This document shows, in pieces, positions 1 to 11,114 of a DNA stretch of 64,000 bases (the first letter of the stretch is position 1; each line of letters starts with the position of its first letter). This DNA comes from Parathielavia appendiculata (Eukaryota; Ascomycota; Sordariomycetes; Sordariales; Chaetomiaceae). The notes under the pieces were generated by a model. The model was not told the DNA's origin and made no database searches. It saw only the letters and a program-made list of their open reading frames with translations. Both the position numbers and the translations under genes were made by a program. Where the stretch lies: contig NW_026944221.1 of assembly GCF_033297405.1 (NCBI RefSeq), positions 2,645,327 to 2,709,326 of the forward strand. Reading direction: 5' to 3'.

Positions 1-3000
1 AGCCGGGCCACCGTAGTCGAAGCTCCATCAGCCACCAGTCCATCTCCAACCTCGGGGCCTTCCAGTACCCAGGCCAGCCTCAGCTGATGCAGCTCCCTGG
101 CCAAATGATGATCCCCAACATCTACGCCGGCCAGCAGCTGAACCCCATGCAGCTCAACCAGCTTCAGGCTCTCCAGGTTGCCTCCATGAACGGCCAGCAC
201 ATGGCCGGGCTCGGGGCAAGCCAGCACGCTCCTCATATGGCTGGCCAGCAACCTCAGCAGCAGCAACAGCAGCGCAAGACGCTTTTCACCCCATACCTGC
301 CGCAGGCCACTCTTCCTGCTCTCCTGGGCGATGGACAGCTCGTCTCTGGCATTCTTCGCGTCAACAAGAAGAATCGGAGCGACGCCTACGTCTCGACCCA
401 GGATGGCCTGCTTGACGCTGACATCTTCATCTGCGGTAGCAAGGACCGCAATCGCGCTCTCGAAGGAGATCTGGTTGCGGTTGAACTCCTTGATGTCGAT
501 GAAGTGTGGTCCCAAAAGCGCGAGAAGGAAGAGAAGAAGAAGCGCAAGGACATCACTGACACGCGTTCCGGGTCTACCGCTGGCACTAGCCAGGGCGGTG
601 GTAACGGCGACGACAATGGCAATGGTGAAGGCGGAATTCGCCGGCGCGGCAGTTTGAGGCAACGTCCCACTCAAAAGAAGAACGATGATGTTGAAGTTGA
701 GGGTCAGAGCCTGCTTCTTGTTGAGGAGGAAGAAATTAGCGATGAGCAGAAGCCTCTGTACGCCGGGCACATCGTCGCCGTCATTGAGCGAGTGGCGGGA
801 CAGATGTTCTCGGGTACCCTGGGTCTGCTTCGGCCCAGCAGCCAGGCGACAAAGGAGAAGCAGGAGGCCGAGCGGGCTGCGCGTGATGGGAGCATGTCAC
901 GGCACCAAGAGTCCCGCGCGCAGGAAAAGCCCAAGATCGTGTGGTTCAAGCCGACTGATAAGCGGGTTCCGTTGATTGCGATCCCCACGGAGCAGGCTCC
1001 GCGCGACTTCGTTGAGAAGCACCAGGATTATGCAGACCAGATCTTCGTGGCCTGCATCAAGCGCTGGCCCATTACCTCTCTGCATCCGTTTGGCACTCTG
1101 GTTGAGAAGCTTGGCAAGATGGGCGATCTCAAGGTCGAGACGGATGCGCTGCTTCGTGACAACAACTTTTCGTCGGACGAGTTTGCCGATGCCGTCCTGC
1201 GCAGTGTGGGTCTCCAGGACTGGACGATTGCCAAAGAGGATGAGGCTGCCATGGCGGCCCGCCGAGACTTCCGTAATGAGAAGGTCTTCACTCTAGACTT
1301 GAACGGCTCGGCCGAGCTCGGAAACGGCGTCCACGTCAAGTCCCTGCCCGACGGCAAGATCGAAATCGGCATCCATGTCCCGGATGTCACGCATTTTGTC
1401 AAGCCAAACTCGCTCCTTGACCGCGAGGCAAAGAAGCGGGGCACTGCGGTTCAGCTCGTCAACAGATTTTGTGCCATGCTTCCGCCGAAGGTGTCGGGGG
1501 AGGTTTGTTCGCTGACCCCCGACCAAGATCGACTGACGGTCAGCGTTGTTTTCCACGTCAACCCGCACACTGGCGCTATTGCCGAAGGGGATACCTGGAT
1601 TGGCAAGGGCATCGTCAAGAGCGGCGGCAAGCTGTCTCTCGCGCAAATGGATGAGGCCCTATCCGGCGTTGCCGGATTTAATCATGATGTTGCCGAGGCG
1701 GAGGACATCCAGATGCTCAACGTAAGTCTCGGACTGGTTATACGGCAGGGCACTTCCTAACAGTTTTGTAGGTTTTAACTCAGAAATTCCGAGAGGCACG
1801 TCTCGGCGCTGGCGGGGAGCCCATTGCCCCTCTCCGCCTCCTGCAGCAGTTGGACGACGAGAATATCCCCGTAGAGCACAACATCTTTGACACGACGCCC
1901 GCAACGGAGCTGGTTGAGGAACTCATGCACAAGGCCAACGCATATGTCGCTCAACGCTTATCCCGTGCACTCCCCGAGAAGGCTCTCTTGCGCAGGCAGG
2001 CAGCGCCGAATTCACGCCGCCTCCAGACTTTTGTGGAGCGCATGACGGCGCTTGGCTACGAAATTGATCCTTCGAGCAGTGGCACACTCCAGAGCAGCCT
2101 CTTCCGAGTCGAGGATGCCGAGATCAGAAAGGGCATGGAGGTGCTGCTGCTCAAATCAATGCAGCGAGCCAAGTATTTCGTTGCCGGCAAGACGGCCAAG
2201 CATCTCTGGCCGCACTACTCACTCAACCTGCCGCTCTACACCCACTTCACCAGCCCGACCAGGCGCTATGCAGATATTCTGGTCCACCGGCAACTGGAGT
2301 CGGTGCTTTCCGAAGGCAAAATTGAGTACAACGAGGATTTGGAGAACCTGGTCAAGACGGTTGAGGCTTGCAACACCAAAAAGGAGTCGGCCCAGAACGC
2401 CCAGGAGCAGAGCGTTCATATTGAGGCCTGCCGTGCGATGGACAAGAAGCGCCAGGAAGTCAACGGCGACTTAATCAGCGAGGGCATCGTTATCTGCGTG
2501 TATGAATCGGCATTCGATGTCATCATCCCCGAGTGGGGCTTTGAGAAGCGAGTGCACTGCGACCAACTGCCGTTGAAGAAGGCCGAGTTCAGGAAGGAGA
2601 AGCGGATTCTGGAGCTCTACTGGGAGAAGGGCGTGCCCAGCTCGGCTTATGTGCCCGAAGACGAGCGCCCCAAAACTGCCATGTCCCAGCGTTTCTCCAG
2701 TGCGCTGGCTGCGGCCCGCCAGGCTGAAGAGGCCGAGAGGGTCAAGAAGGAGCGCGAGGAGGCGACCAGGAAGCAGACGGAGACGGGCACCATCTCGACG
2801 GACGACGTTGATGCGCTGTTCGACGACGACGAAGAGAACGCGTCAGACAACGCGTCGGACATCACGGAGGCTATGGCAGGAGCGTCGCTGGCGGAGCGGC
2901 CGACGCAGAGCGTTCCTGGGTCGCCGACACGAACTTCGGCGGATACAGCCGGCAATCTCCACCGCACGCGGTCAGATTCCAAGGTACCGACAGGCGACGT

Positions 3001-3241
3001 GCCGGAAACGCGGCTGACCAGCAAGGAGAAGTACCTGAAGCTGTTCAAGTTGAGGGAGGAGGGCGGCGATTACATCCAAGATGTGACGGAGATGACGCGG
3101 GTGCCGGTCATTCTGAAGACGGATCTCACCAAGAGCCCGCCGTACGTGGATCTGAATTGCTTTTCTTCTCGAGGAATAGAACCCAGCTGACAAGCTCGCA
3201 GGTGCTTGACCATCCGGTCTCTGAACCCATACGCACTTTAA
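1..3241 (+). CDS. ssd1: SSD1/Sts5-type RNA-binding translational regulator, 5' truncated
   Basis: SSD1 proteins bind mRNAs for cell-wall and polarity proteins and repress their translation; they act in the cytoplasm downstream of the Cbk1/Orb6 kinase. Predicted exons are <1-1721, 1772-3141 and 3202-3241. The reading frame is open back to base 3, so the start lies outside the window. The visible protein (about 1,040 residues) has a Gln/Met-rich low-complexity N-terminus, cold-shock-like segments, then an RNase II (RNB) fold with GIHVPDVTHFV and RGTAVQLVNRF motifs. The aspartate cluster expected of an active RNB nuclease is replaced (FTLDLNGSAELGNG), as is known for Ssd1, which binds RNA without cutting it. 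HRSRSS at bases 9-26 resembles a Cbk1 site. A tiny third exon gives the C-terminus CLTIRSLNPYAL; without it the frame runs into a stop at 3190. Confidence 0.93.
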
Positions 3242-5524
3242 GCCAGGCCCTTTTCGTATGTGGGGCCCAGATCGCAGCGGACGGCGTGAAACAATTGACT
3301 CACAAGCGAGTCTCCCAAGACGCAGGAAAGAAGACGTAGAGTTTTGGCGACAAGGGGTAATAGCTGAAAGGTGGCAGCAGCATGGAGTGAAAGATTGATA
3401 CACGGGGAGGACGCCCTAATGAGGGTTCCAGCTCCAAAGATGGTATAGTTCTCTGTATGGCAGTGCGGTAGCTCGGTGCATTCATCGAAGTATGGGGCTG
3501 ATCGAAGATGGGGCGTCGGTGTTGCAAGGACGGTAGTAATTCGGGCAATGCTGTTAGCGGGTCATCAAAAGGGGAGACAGACAGCAGACGGGCGGAAGGA
3601 GACAGAGAGAGGGGAGAGAGGAAGGAGGAGGGCAGAACACATAAGGCAGCCATCTAATAGTCAAAGTACAGTACCTTAGGTTACCTTCGGCATCGGTGTT
3701 TGTCAAGATACAGCGTGCCGCGTGGGTTGATGGCTTGCTGGTCGGAGTTATACTGGCGCTGCAGCCGGTTGAACGGTGTCTTTCAATTCATGGTGAGATA
3801 ACAACTCAGCAGGACTGGGTCTTGGATTCCAGAGCAGCCAGAGCAGTCGATATGGCACCCCGCTAGGAGACTTACAGTGAAGTCACGAAATTTACGGGGG
3901 GTTATTCCAGACAATTCCATTGGTACCTGCATTCCCGCCCGTCGTGAAGGGACGGGAGGATGGATGAGCTGCAACACACCTGCAGTTTCCAAACCTACCT
4001 AGTTAACTAGACCTCTGAGCACCGGATCTCGGGTTCTAAAAGACAGTCAGGCCCCAGGGCGGGAAACAGCCCTGTGCCGGTCACACAACGTGCCAGGAGC
4101 TTGCTGATCCAGGAGACAAGCTTCCGTCCACGCCGGCAAATATCATGATCAACCGGGATTATGCGGGCGAATCTGTTCCCGAGTCCTGATGAAATGGATG
4201 GCGATTGTGAGGCAAAGGGTATCCCCGTCCCAGACCGAGAATGTCTCCTCTCGCAATACAAATTGTTCAAGGCTAGATCTGGTCTCCAGATAGAGCTTCA
4301 AGACTCAACATCGCCCACGCTAGTTGCTCAACACCCAATTCCAGCCTCCCAGGCTGTTGAAACAGAGATATTCAAGTTTCCAGCCTCTAGAAGTTTTTGG
4401 AAGATTGACCGGAAGGCAGATTGTTGTTGTCGCAAGTGCACCACCGAGACCTTTCCGAGCCCTCGGTGTTGATGCGCTCCGTCTGATTGAAACATGGCTG
4501 AGACGGGCATCGTGGGCGCCACTGTCGCAGCGTGGGAACCGTGCAGGCCCCTGGAGCACCTTGGCGTTTTGCCCCCTCAGTGGCCAATCAAAGTCTCTGC
4601 AGCGGACCCGCTCGCTTGATTCCCCAGAGCAGGGGCTACCTAAACCTTGCATCGACCTCGCTGCTTCAACAACTTTTTCATCGCAACCTTAAACATGTCC
4701 AGCGTTGGTCCGATTGGTGCCCTTCAGCCTCATGCCGGCGCTGCACGAACGCGGAAGGGGTGGTATGACTTTATCATGGCGGCTGCAGCAGGGCAGCAAC
4801 GAGGAAACGAAACACGACGACGTCCCTACTCCGTATTCTTGGCCTTACCATCTGAAGTTCCTCTTGGCGCTGCACATATCACCCCCTTCTATAGACGGCC
4901 TGGCTTGGAAACCCAGAGCTTGATGAATCGGCACCACCTTGTCGGGGGCTTTGGGAACGCCCTGAGCGCTAGCCATGAGAGACGCGGCACACACTTACCC
5001 TGGCCGCATTATTCTAGCGACTGCTGGTTCCTGACTCCCCTTCCTTGTCTGGACGCCCGCGGGAGGGGTTCACCATGAGGTGATGCGGATGCCGGAACAG
5101 TCAACAGCCGCCACTGCTTAGCTTCGGGAGAGGGCCATCCCAGCAGGTCGTCTTTATTCATGGCCGTTTCCCACTTGCACACATGCTGGGATACCTGTCT
5201 TGTTCCCTCCTTCATCCCACCACATCTTGTCGCTTTCTTGATCACTCTTCTCGCCCAAAGCGCTGGTCTGCTTTCACTCTCCTTCAAGCAGCTCAGTCTG
5301 TCCCTCTTTCAGTCCGGTCCTCTTCCAGTACACACCTCTTCTACCATCTTAAGACTTTTTAATAGGCGACCCTCAGGCAGGATTTCGATTCTTCAGCCAG
5401 GCTGGTCTTGCTCTTATTCCGACACTCACCTGCTTTGGCCGACCAGGGAACCTGGGACGAGAGGAAGGGAAAAGAAACAAAAGAAAGGGATCAGTAGAGC
5501 TTAGTCAGCATCCACATCGCCAAC
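3242..5524. other. Intergenic region between ssd1 and the rds1-like gene
   Basis: No convincing gene in 2.3 kb. The short ORFs here lack recognisable motifs and codon bias. The last 350 bases are pyrimidine-rich on the + strand, as is common in fungal core promoters and 5' leaders. CCCCT (5037-5041) and AGGGG (5064-5068) match the stress-response element core and could belong to the downstream gene. Confidence 0.6.
5037..5068 (+). promoter_or_regulatory. Pair of stress-response-element cores upstream of the rds1-like gene
   Basis: CCCCT at 5037-5041 and AGGGG at 5064-5068 are two opposite-facing STRE cores, about 460-490 bases before the ATG at 5525. Fission yeast rds1 is induced by nutrient and temperature stress, so such sites would fit. 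Five-base motifs are common by chance, so the call is weak. Confidence 0.25.
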
Positions 5525-6544
5525 ATGCCTTCCATCAAGAAGACCCTCGGGGCGGCCGTCGCGGGGCTTGCGGCTCTTTCAACGGCACTACCAGCCGTTC
5601 CCAAGTTGAGCAGGGCTCAGATGAAGATGTACGAGCACGCAAAGCGTCAAAACGCTGCGGCTGCCGCCCTGGGTCTCACCGATATCGACATCCTGCAATT
5701 GTAAGAAACAAAGCTGTCTTCCCAATTTCGAGCTTCCCACTGACCTCTCGCCTCCAGTGCCCTCACGCTTGAGTGGCTCGAAGCGACCTTTTACCAGCAA
5801 GGATTCGCACAGTTCCCCGCAACCGACTTCCAAGCGCTCGGTCTTCAACAGCGACAGATCGAGGACCTCCTGAAGATCGGAAAGACAGAAGAGGAACACG
5901 TCATCCTCCTCCAAGGCGCCATCGCCCAAGCCGGCGTCCAGCCCGTCCAGCCCTGCACCTACAACTTCGGCTTCACCGACGCCGCCGGCATGGTCGCAAC
6001 CGCCGCCGTGCTCGAAAATGTCGGCGTCTCGGCCTACCTCGGCGCGGCAGCCCTCGTCTCGGACGGCTCCATCCTCACCACCGCCGGCTCCATCCTGACC
6101 GTCGAGGCCCGCCACCAGACCTTTGTCCGCACCGCCAGCGCCGCCGTCGCCGTGCCGCAGGCCTTCGACACGCCCCTCTCGCCGAAACAAGTCTTTTCTC
6201 TCGCCGCCCCCTTCATCTCGAGCTGCCCCGAGGGCAGCAACCTGGTGCTGACGGCTTTCCCGACGCTGGCCATGGCCACGGGGCAGAGCGCCCAGGCCGT
6301 TGCCGCGGGCACCACGGTGCAGCTGCAGAGCGAGGCCGCCGCCGGCGCCACCCACTGCGCCTTCACAACCGGCGGCGTCCCCGGCGGCACGCTCTTCACC
6401 ACCTTTGACCCGGCCGCCGGCTGCGTCGTACCCCAGGGCATCGCCGGCATCACCTATGTCAACCTGGCGAGCGCCGGCCCGCTGAATGGCGTGCTGACCG
6501 ATGATATCATCGTGGCTGGGCCCATGGTGATGCAGGTCTCGTAA
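5525..6544 (+). CDS. Ferritin-like secreted stress protein (Rds1 family)
   Basis: Two exons, 5525-5700 and 5758-6544, encode 320 residues. The start has an N-terminal signal peptide (MPSIKK followed by a hydrophobic Ala/Leu stretch ending at LPA), so the product is probably secreted or wall-associated. The rest is a ferritin-like four-helix domain. Likely metal ligands are Glu residues in LEWLEATFY, the EEEHVILL helix, the Glu in AVLENVGVSAY, and Glu/His in VEARHQTF, the usual E...ExxH...E...ExxH pattern. After the bundle comes a beta-rich C-terminal part with two cysteines (SSCPEG, HCAF). S. pombe rds1 and its filamentous relatives are induced by nutrient and temperature stress; their reaction is not established. 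The 57-base intron has a GTAAGA donor. The exon is strikingly GC-rich compared with its flanks. Confidence 0.85.
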
Positions 6545-7268
6545 GAGAGTTTGGTTTCTTAAAGTACAAGAAGGGTGTGGGGTGTTCGGAGTGATGGTGT
6601 GGTTATGGATTCAAGTGAGCCTCCGAATGAGTTGGAACCCGAACGGGAGTAACCATGAAAACGTGTAAGCCTGCCTTGAGGGCCATACATTCACGGGTAC
6701 CTATCCAGATCAGACCAGCCCTGAAAGAGACACTTTTCTTCCCTACCTCACTTACCATAGGATTTTCTGTTCATTTCTCTCGTTGAAAGTCGCTTGTTAG
6801 CGGGGAGTATCCCACCCCTCCTAAGATAATACCTTTCTGTATATACTCCGGACCTTCAACACATGTTGTTGATGACCCTGGTGGATCAAGTGGTGTTGCG
6901 GAAACGGCTTCTTTTTCCTTTCCATCCCTATCAGCCGCCTTTCTTTCTCAACTTCTCTTCTTGTTTCTTTATTCCGTTCTATCAACTGGGGGCGAGATTG
7001 CTGGGAGATACCCGCTATGTTTGGGGAAGGAAAATGGTGATTTACCCTGCATGTATGACCTAATTTTGGTATTGTCACAAGAATCTTGAATGGCTATCAT
7101 CTTACATGGCACTAAGATTCAGAAATTTGTAGTTACTGCAGGTTTCAGCTATGCAGGGCGAATTGTTGAATGTTCCACTTGACTTGATACCCCATATTCC
7201 ATGCTACTGACAAACCCTTGCCAACGCTCTTATAGAAGATCGGACCACCAGGGAACTGTCCGACATAT
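6545..7268. other. Intergenic sequence downstream of the rds1-like gene
   Basis: I see no gene. The sequence is richer in A and T than the coding exons, and holds a pyrimidine-rich stretch around 6895-6990. Confidence 0.5.
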
Positions 7269-8126
7269 ATGTCAGGATTAGATACAGAGGACTCGACTCA
7301 GGCCTGGGATGTCCTCATGATTGGAGGTCGAGCATCTTCTCCATACACCCGCATTAACCCGACCCAGCCCGGTCTGTGCCGGCAAACCGCAAGACGGGAA
7401 TCCCGAACATCAACGTGCCGGCCTTCGCACGCTCCAGAACGTCGGACAGACAGCACGGTCTGTAGCACACGCCCTAGCCACTTACGGGATCCCATCCCCG
7501 ATTACACCTGTACATTACTAGCCTTTGGTCTAGCCGATGTCTTGCATATCCGACACCCGATCCACGACAGGGGAAGCCCCCGTGTTGGTCTCATCACCAA
7601 CCTTCCACAGTAAGTACCCTTGGCACCCACGCGACAAATAACATACAACACCTGGCATGCGTTTATAGTGTGCAGTGCCCGTCGTTGACAGATCTTCTCC
7701 ATTCGTATGCCACGGTCCGAACTGGATCTTTTCGAAGGAGCCGAGAAAACCAGGACCGTGGATGGCAAGGCCAGGGGCGAGGTCCATTGCCTCCTTGCCC
7801 ACGAACTGCACTCGCCATTGATGAGCCGCCGTGGGTTCCACAATCTCGGAAGTTTTCAAGATAAGGTTATCTAGCGTCAAGGACCCTGCATCTCGGCGCC
7901 GCGTGTTGCTTCGGTTATCACCCGAAACGGGTGGTTGGGTAACACGCGGACCGTGTCGCATGCGGGCGTAGTGCGACGGCAGTCTGTTATCAAGGCGTAG
8001 GACAAAGACATCAGATCGGATGTCCCTTGTGAGAAGCATGTGAGAGATGCGAAAATTACTTAAGGCCCAGAGGTTTCCCATGTGCTCTAGAGGTCGTTGG
8101 ATGGGAATCTCTGTGATGTCTGCCAA
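7269..8126. pseudogene. Possible decayed FAD-monooxygenase fragment with overlapping minus-strand ORF
   Basis: On the + strand, AWDVLMIGG (about 7300) resembles the N-terminal FAD-binding strand of phenol-2-monooxygenase-type enzymes. RAGLRTLQNVG (about 7415-7450, another frame) and FGLADVLHIRHPIHD (about 7520-7565) resemble the later ADGLQ-RTLE-LQSFGLAD region. The pieces lie in different frames with stops between. A good donor (GTAAGTACC, 7612) and a TTTATAG acceptor (about 7669) remain. The minus strand has an uninterrupted frame from an ATG at 8081 to 7530 with no motif I recognise. Either reading could be chance, so confidence is low. Confidence 0.25.
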
Positions 8127-8975
8127 CTCCTGGCCCCACTCGGTACGTTCTCGACCGATGAAGGAAACTTCCCACGGTTACATCGACCCCACCTGATGAC
8201 CAACGTGAACCGCAGTGTTGGATGTCGCATGCGCTCAACAGTGGAATTCGACTTTGGCATCAAGTCGATCGAATGTTGTTTTCCGCTTACCTTAGGAAGC
8301 CGGCATCGCGGTCGATATCCAACGAGTTGAGCGATTTGTGTGTCCACGCTGGGAGAGACATGGTTCTGTGAAGAGGGACCGAACAACACGCTGCGTCGAT
8401 AGGGTTGAAGGCCGAAAGCAACGAACCGAGTCAACGGACCGATTCGACTTGCCTATCAACGACATTGTTGGCCAATAATTACCAGTTGCCTTTAGCAACT
8501 CAAGATAAGGGAATATCGAGGTGGATGATCGGAAACTTAAGGACAGGCCCAACCCACCTCGCCCACGTACCCAGCGGCGTCGAGGTGGAGGGAAAGCTTG
8601 GGGGCACCCATGCTCACACTTGCCAGATCCGGGATGATTCGGAGACGAGGGGCTGCAACTGCGCTGCAAGTTACGATGCGAAGTCGGAGACGAGCGAAAA
8701 CAGACCGGACGACTTTGTCAGAGAAACGACCCTGACAAGGCGCTCCGCCTGAGGTGCGCTCATTACTTCGCCAAAAGGTCAATCAATTCATTGCTGAGGG
8801 CAACCAATGGATTTCCGCGAATACGCGAAGGGATGTTGTCAAGCACGACCCCAAACAGCGAGCGGCCACTCACATCGCCGCTGACAGGTAAAGGCACGCG
8901 AGCATGCCGAGAAAGTCATGGTGCTCCAAAATCATGAATGTCGTCGCCGAACATCAGTGGCACACGCGATTAACG

Positions 8976-8986
8976 TTATCGATAAG
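8976..8986. promoter_or_regulatory. Inverted GATA pair (TTATCGATAAG) upstream of gdh
   Basis: Two HGATAR cores meet tail to tail in TTATCGATAAG, about 640 bases before the gdh ATG. Paired GATA sites are the classic target of the nitrogen regulator AreA/NIT-2, and NADP-GDH is the main ammonium-assimilating enzyme. The site is seen; its use is inferred. Confidence 0.35.
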
Positions 8987-9271
8987 CAGACCATGTGGAT
9001 AGCACATTGTCAATGATATATCTCGGTCAATCCGTCAGTGGCGAGAGGATGATCACCCCTACAGCAGCAGAGCAGATACACAACCGGGCCAGGTGTTCCG
9101 TGGTGCCGGGCGTGGGATGAACTGTGTGCCGTGTTCCAGAGGGGAGCGAAAACCGGCGCGGCTCGAGGCCAAACCATCGCCAAGACGTGGCCACTCGTCC
9201 CGGACAGGGAACATCTCGTGTGGGTATGCAGTCGACTTCGCGGCTTCGCCGCCTCTCATGGTTCGACGCGC

Positions 9272-9276
9272 CCAAT
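9272..9276 (+). promoter_or_regulatory. CCAAT box upstream of gdh
   Basis: CCAAT lies about 350 bases before the ATG. Neurospora am is known to depend on a CCAAT-binding complex at distal upstream sites. A second CCAAT lies at 8804-8808. The motif is short, so the call is tentative. Confidence 0.3.
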
Positions 9277-9455
9277 CGAAGTCGAGCGGGATTTGAAACG
9301 GAGCTACGAGCTGGGGAAGCCCCAACCATAACCACAATTATGGCCTCCTTTTTCGGACGGCCTGTTCTCGGAGCCGGCGAGCATGGTTCCCTCGTGTCGT
9401 CTCATACCAGCCGTCGCCTCCTTGCAGCCCCCCACCATGTAGCCAGACGCTCTTG

Positions 9456-9462
9456 TATATAA
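9456..9462 (+). promoter_or_regulatory. TATA box of gdh
   Basis: TATATAA lies 165 bases before the ATG, followed by a pyrimidine-rich stretch typical of fungal transcription starts. Confidence 0.55.
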
Positions 9463-9626
9463 TCTGGTCCCTTTCCCGCCTCACACATCCTCACCCTTTC
9501 GTTCCCTCATCACTTTCGCAGTTCGCAGTGTAGGTCAGTCGACGTGTGTGATATCCCGGGCGATTCTCTTCGAACCCGACAAGACCGTCCAAGACTTCTC
9601 TGAAATTCAACCGATCACCCGTCACA

Positions 9627-11114
9627 ATGTCGCAACTTCCTTCTGAGCCGGAGTTTGAGCAGGCGTACAAGGAGCTCGCCCTTACGCTGGAGAACAGCAC
9701 GCTCTTCCAAAAGAACCCCGAGTACCGCACCGCGCTCAAGGTTGCCTCGATCCCCGAGCGTGTTATCCAGTTTCGCGTGGTCTGGGAAGATGATGCCGGC
9801 AACCTTCAAGTCAACCGGGGCTACCGTGTTCAGTTCAACTCGGCTCTCGGCCCCTACAAGGGTGGCCTGCGTCTGCACCCCTCCGTCAACCTCTCCATGT
9901 AAGGAAATTGGGAGACAGGAAGAAGAAAAGAGGAAGGCCTCAGGCTAACAAATCTCTAGTCTGAAATTCCTCGGGTTTGAGCAGATCTTCAAGAATGCGC
10001 TTACTGGCCGTAAGTTTCAGCCCAATGCAAGACAAACGGGGACTGAGAAGCACTTTGCTGACATGTGGTGGGGACACCAGTGATGATGGGCGGTGGCAAG
10101 GGTGGATCCGACTTCGACCCCAAAGGGAAGAGTGACGCCGAGATCCGGCGATTCTGCGTCTCCTTCATGCGCGAGCTCTCCAGGCACATTGGCGCCGACA
10201 CCGACGTCCCCGCCGGCGACATTGGCGTGGGTGGCCGCGAGATCGGCTACATGTTCGGTGCCTACCGGCGTGAGCGCAACAAGTTCGAGGGTGTCCTAAC
10301 CGGCAAGGGCCTCGACTGGGGCGGCTCGCTCATCCGGCCCGAGGCCACCGGGTACGGCCTCGTGTACTACGTCGGCCACATGCTTGAGCTCGCTGGTGCC
10401 GGCACCTACGAAGGCAAGCGTGTCGCCATCTCGGGTTCCGGCAACGTTGCGCAGTACGCCGCGCTCAAGTGCATCGAGCTCGGCGCCACCGTCGTCTCGC
10501 TTTCCGACTCCAAGGGCTCGCTCGTGGCGGTCGATGATGGCTTCGTCACGGTCGAGGACATTGAGGCCATCATGCAGCTCAAGGCCAAGCGTCAGGCGCT
10601 GGCCGAGTACACGCCCAAGGGCAAGCTCCAGTACATTGAGGGCGCCCGCCCGTGGGTCCACGTCGGCCACGTCGACATCGCCCTTCCGTGCGCGACGCAG
10701 AACGAGGTCAACAAAGAGGAGGCGCTGGCCCTGGTGGCCGGCGGCACCCGCTTCATCGCCGAGGGCTCCAACATGGGCTGCACGCTCGAGGCCATCGAGG
10801 TGTTTGAGAACGAGCGGCGGCAGAAGAAGGGCGAGGCCATCTGGTACGCCCCGGGCAAGGCTGCCAACTGCGGCGGCGTCGCCGTGTCGGGCCTCGAGAT
10901 GTCACAGAACAGTCAGCGTCTCGCGTGGACTAAGGACGAGGTCGACCAGAAGCTTAAGGACATCATGAAGAACGCCTTTTACCTCGGCCTCAACACGGCC
11001 AAGGAGTACGTCGAGAGCAGCGAGGGCGAGCTTCCCAGCTTGGTCGCTGGCAGCAACATTGCTGGCTTCGTCAAGGTCGCCGAGGCCATGCGCGACCACG
11101 GCGACTGGTGGTGA
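9627..11114 (+). CDS. gdhA (am): NADP-specific glutamate dehydrogenase
   Basis: Cytosolic enzyme that makes L-glutamate from 2-oxoglutarate, ammonium and NADPH; it is the main ammonium-assimilating step in fungi. Exons 9627-9898, 9960-10009 and 10081-11114 give 451 residues, matching Neurospora am and yeast Gdh1 (about 454). Motifs in order: EPEFEQAY near the start, GPYKGGLRLHPSV (substrate-binding Lys), LKFLGFEQIFKNALTG, GGGKGGSDFDPKGKSD with the catalytic Lys, DVPAGDIGVGGREIG, and the coenzyme fold SGSGNVAQYAALK. The very short second exon (50 bases) and both introns are forced by continuity of these conserved stretches. Codon use is strongly biased to C-ending codons, as in highly expressed genes. 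Confidence 0.97.

Larger units (their letters stand above)
8127..9626. other. Upstream region of NADP-glutamate dehydrogenase
   Basis: No gene seen. Candidate promoter elements are listed separately: a GATA palindrome, CCAAT boxes (8804-8808 and 9272-9276) and a TATA box. The leader before the ATG (about 9480-9626) is pyrimidine-rich. Confidence 0.5.

Noticed and set aside
5588..6355. 255-codon minus-strand ORF over the rds1-like gene
   Set aside because: Shadow of the real + exon; composition is a Gly/Arg/Ala run typical of antisense to GC-rich codons, and it has no motif.
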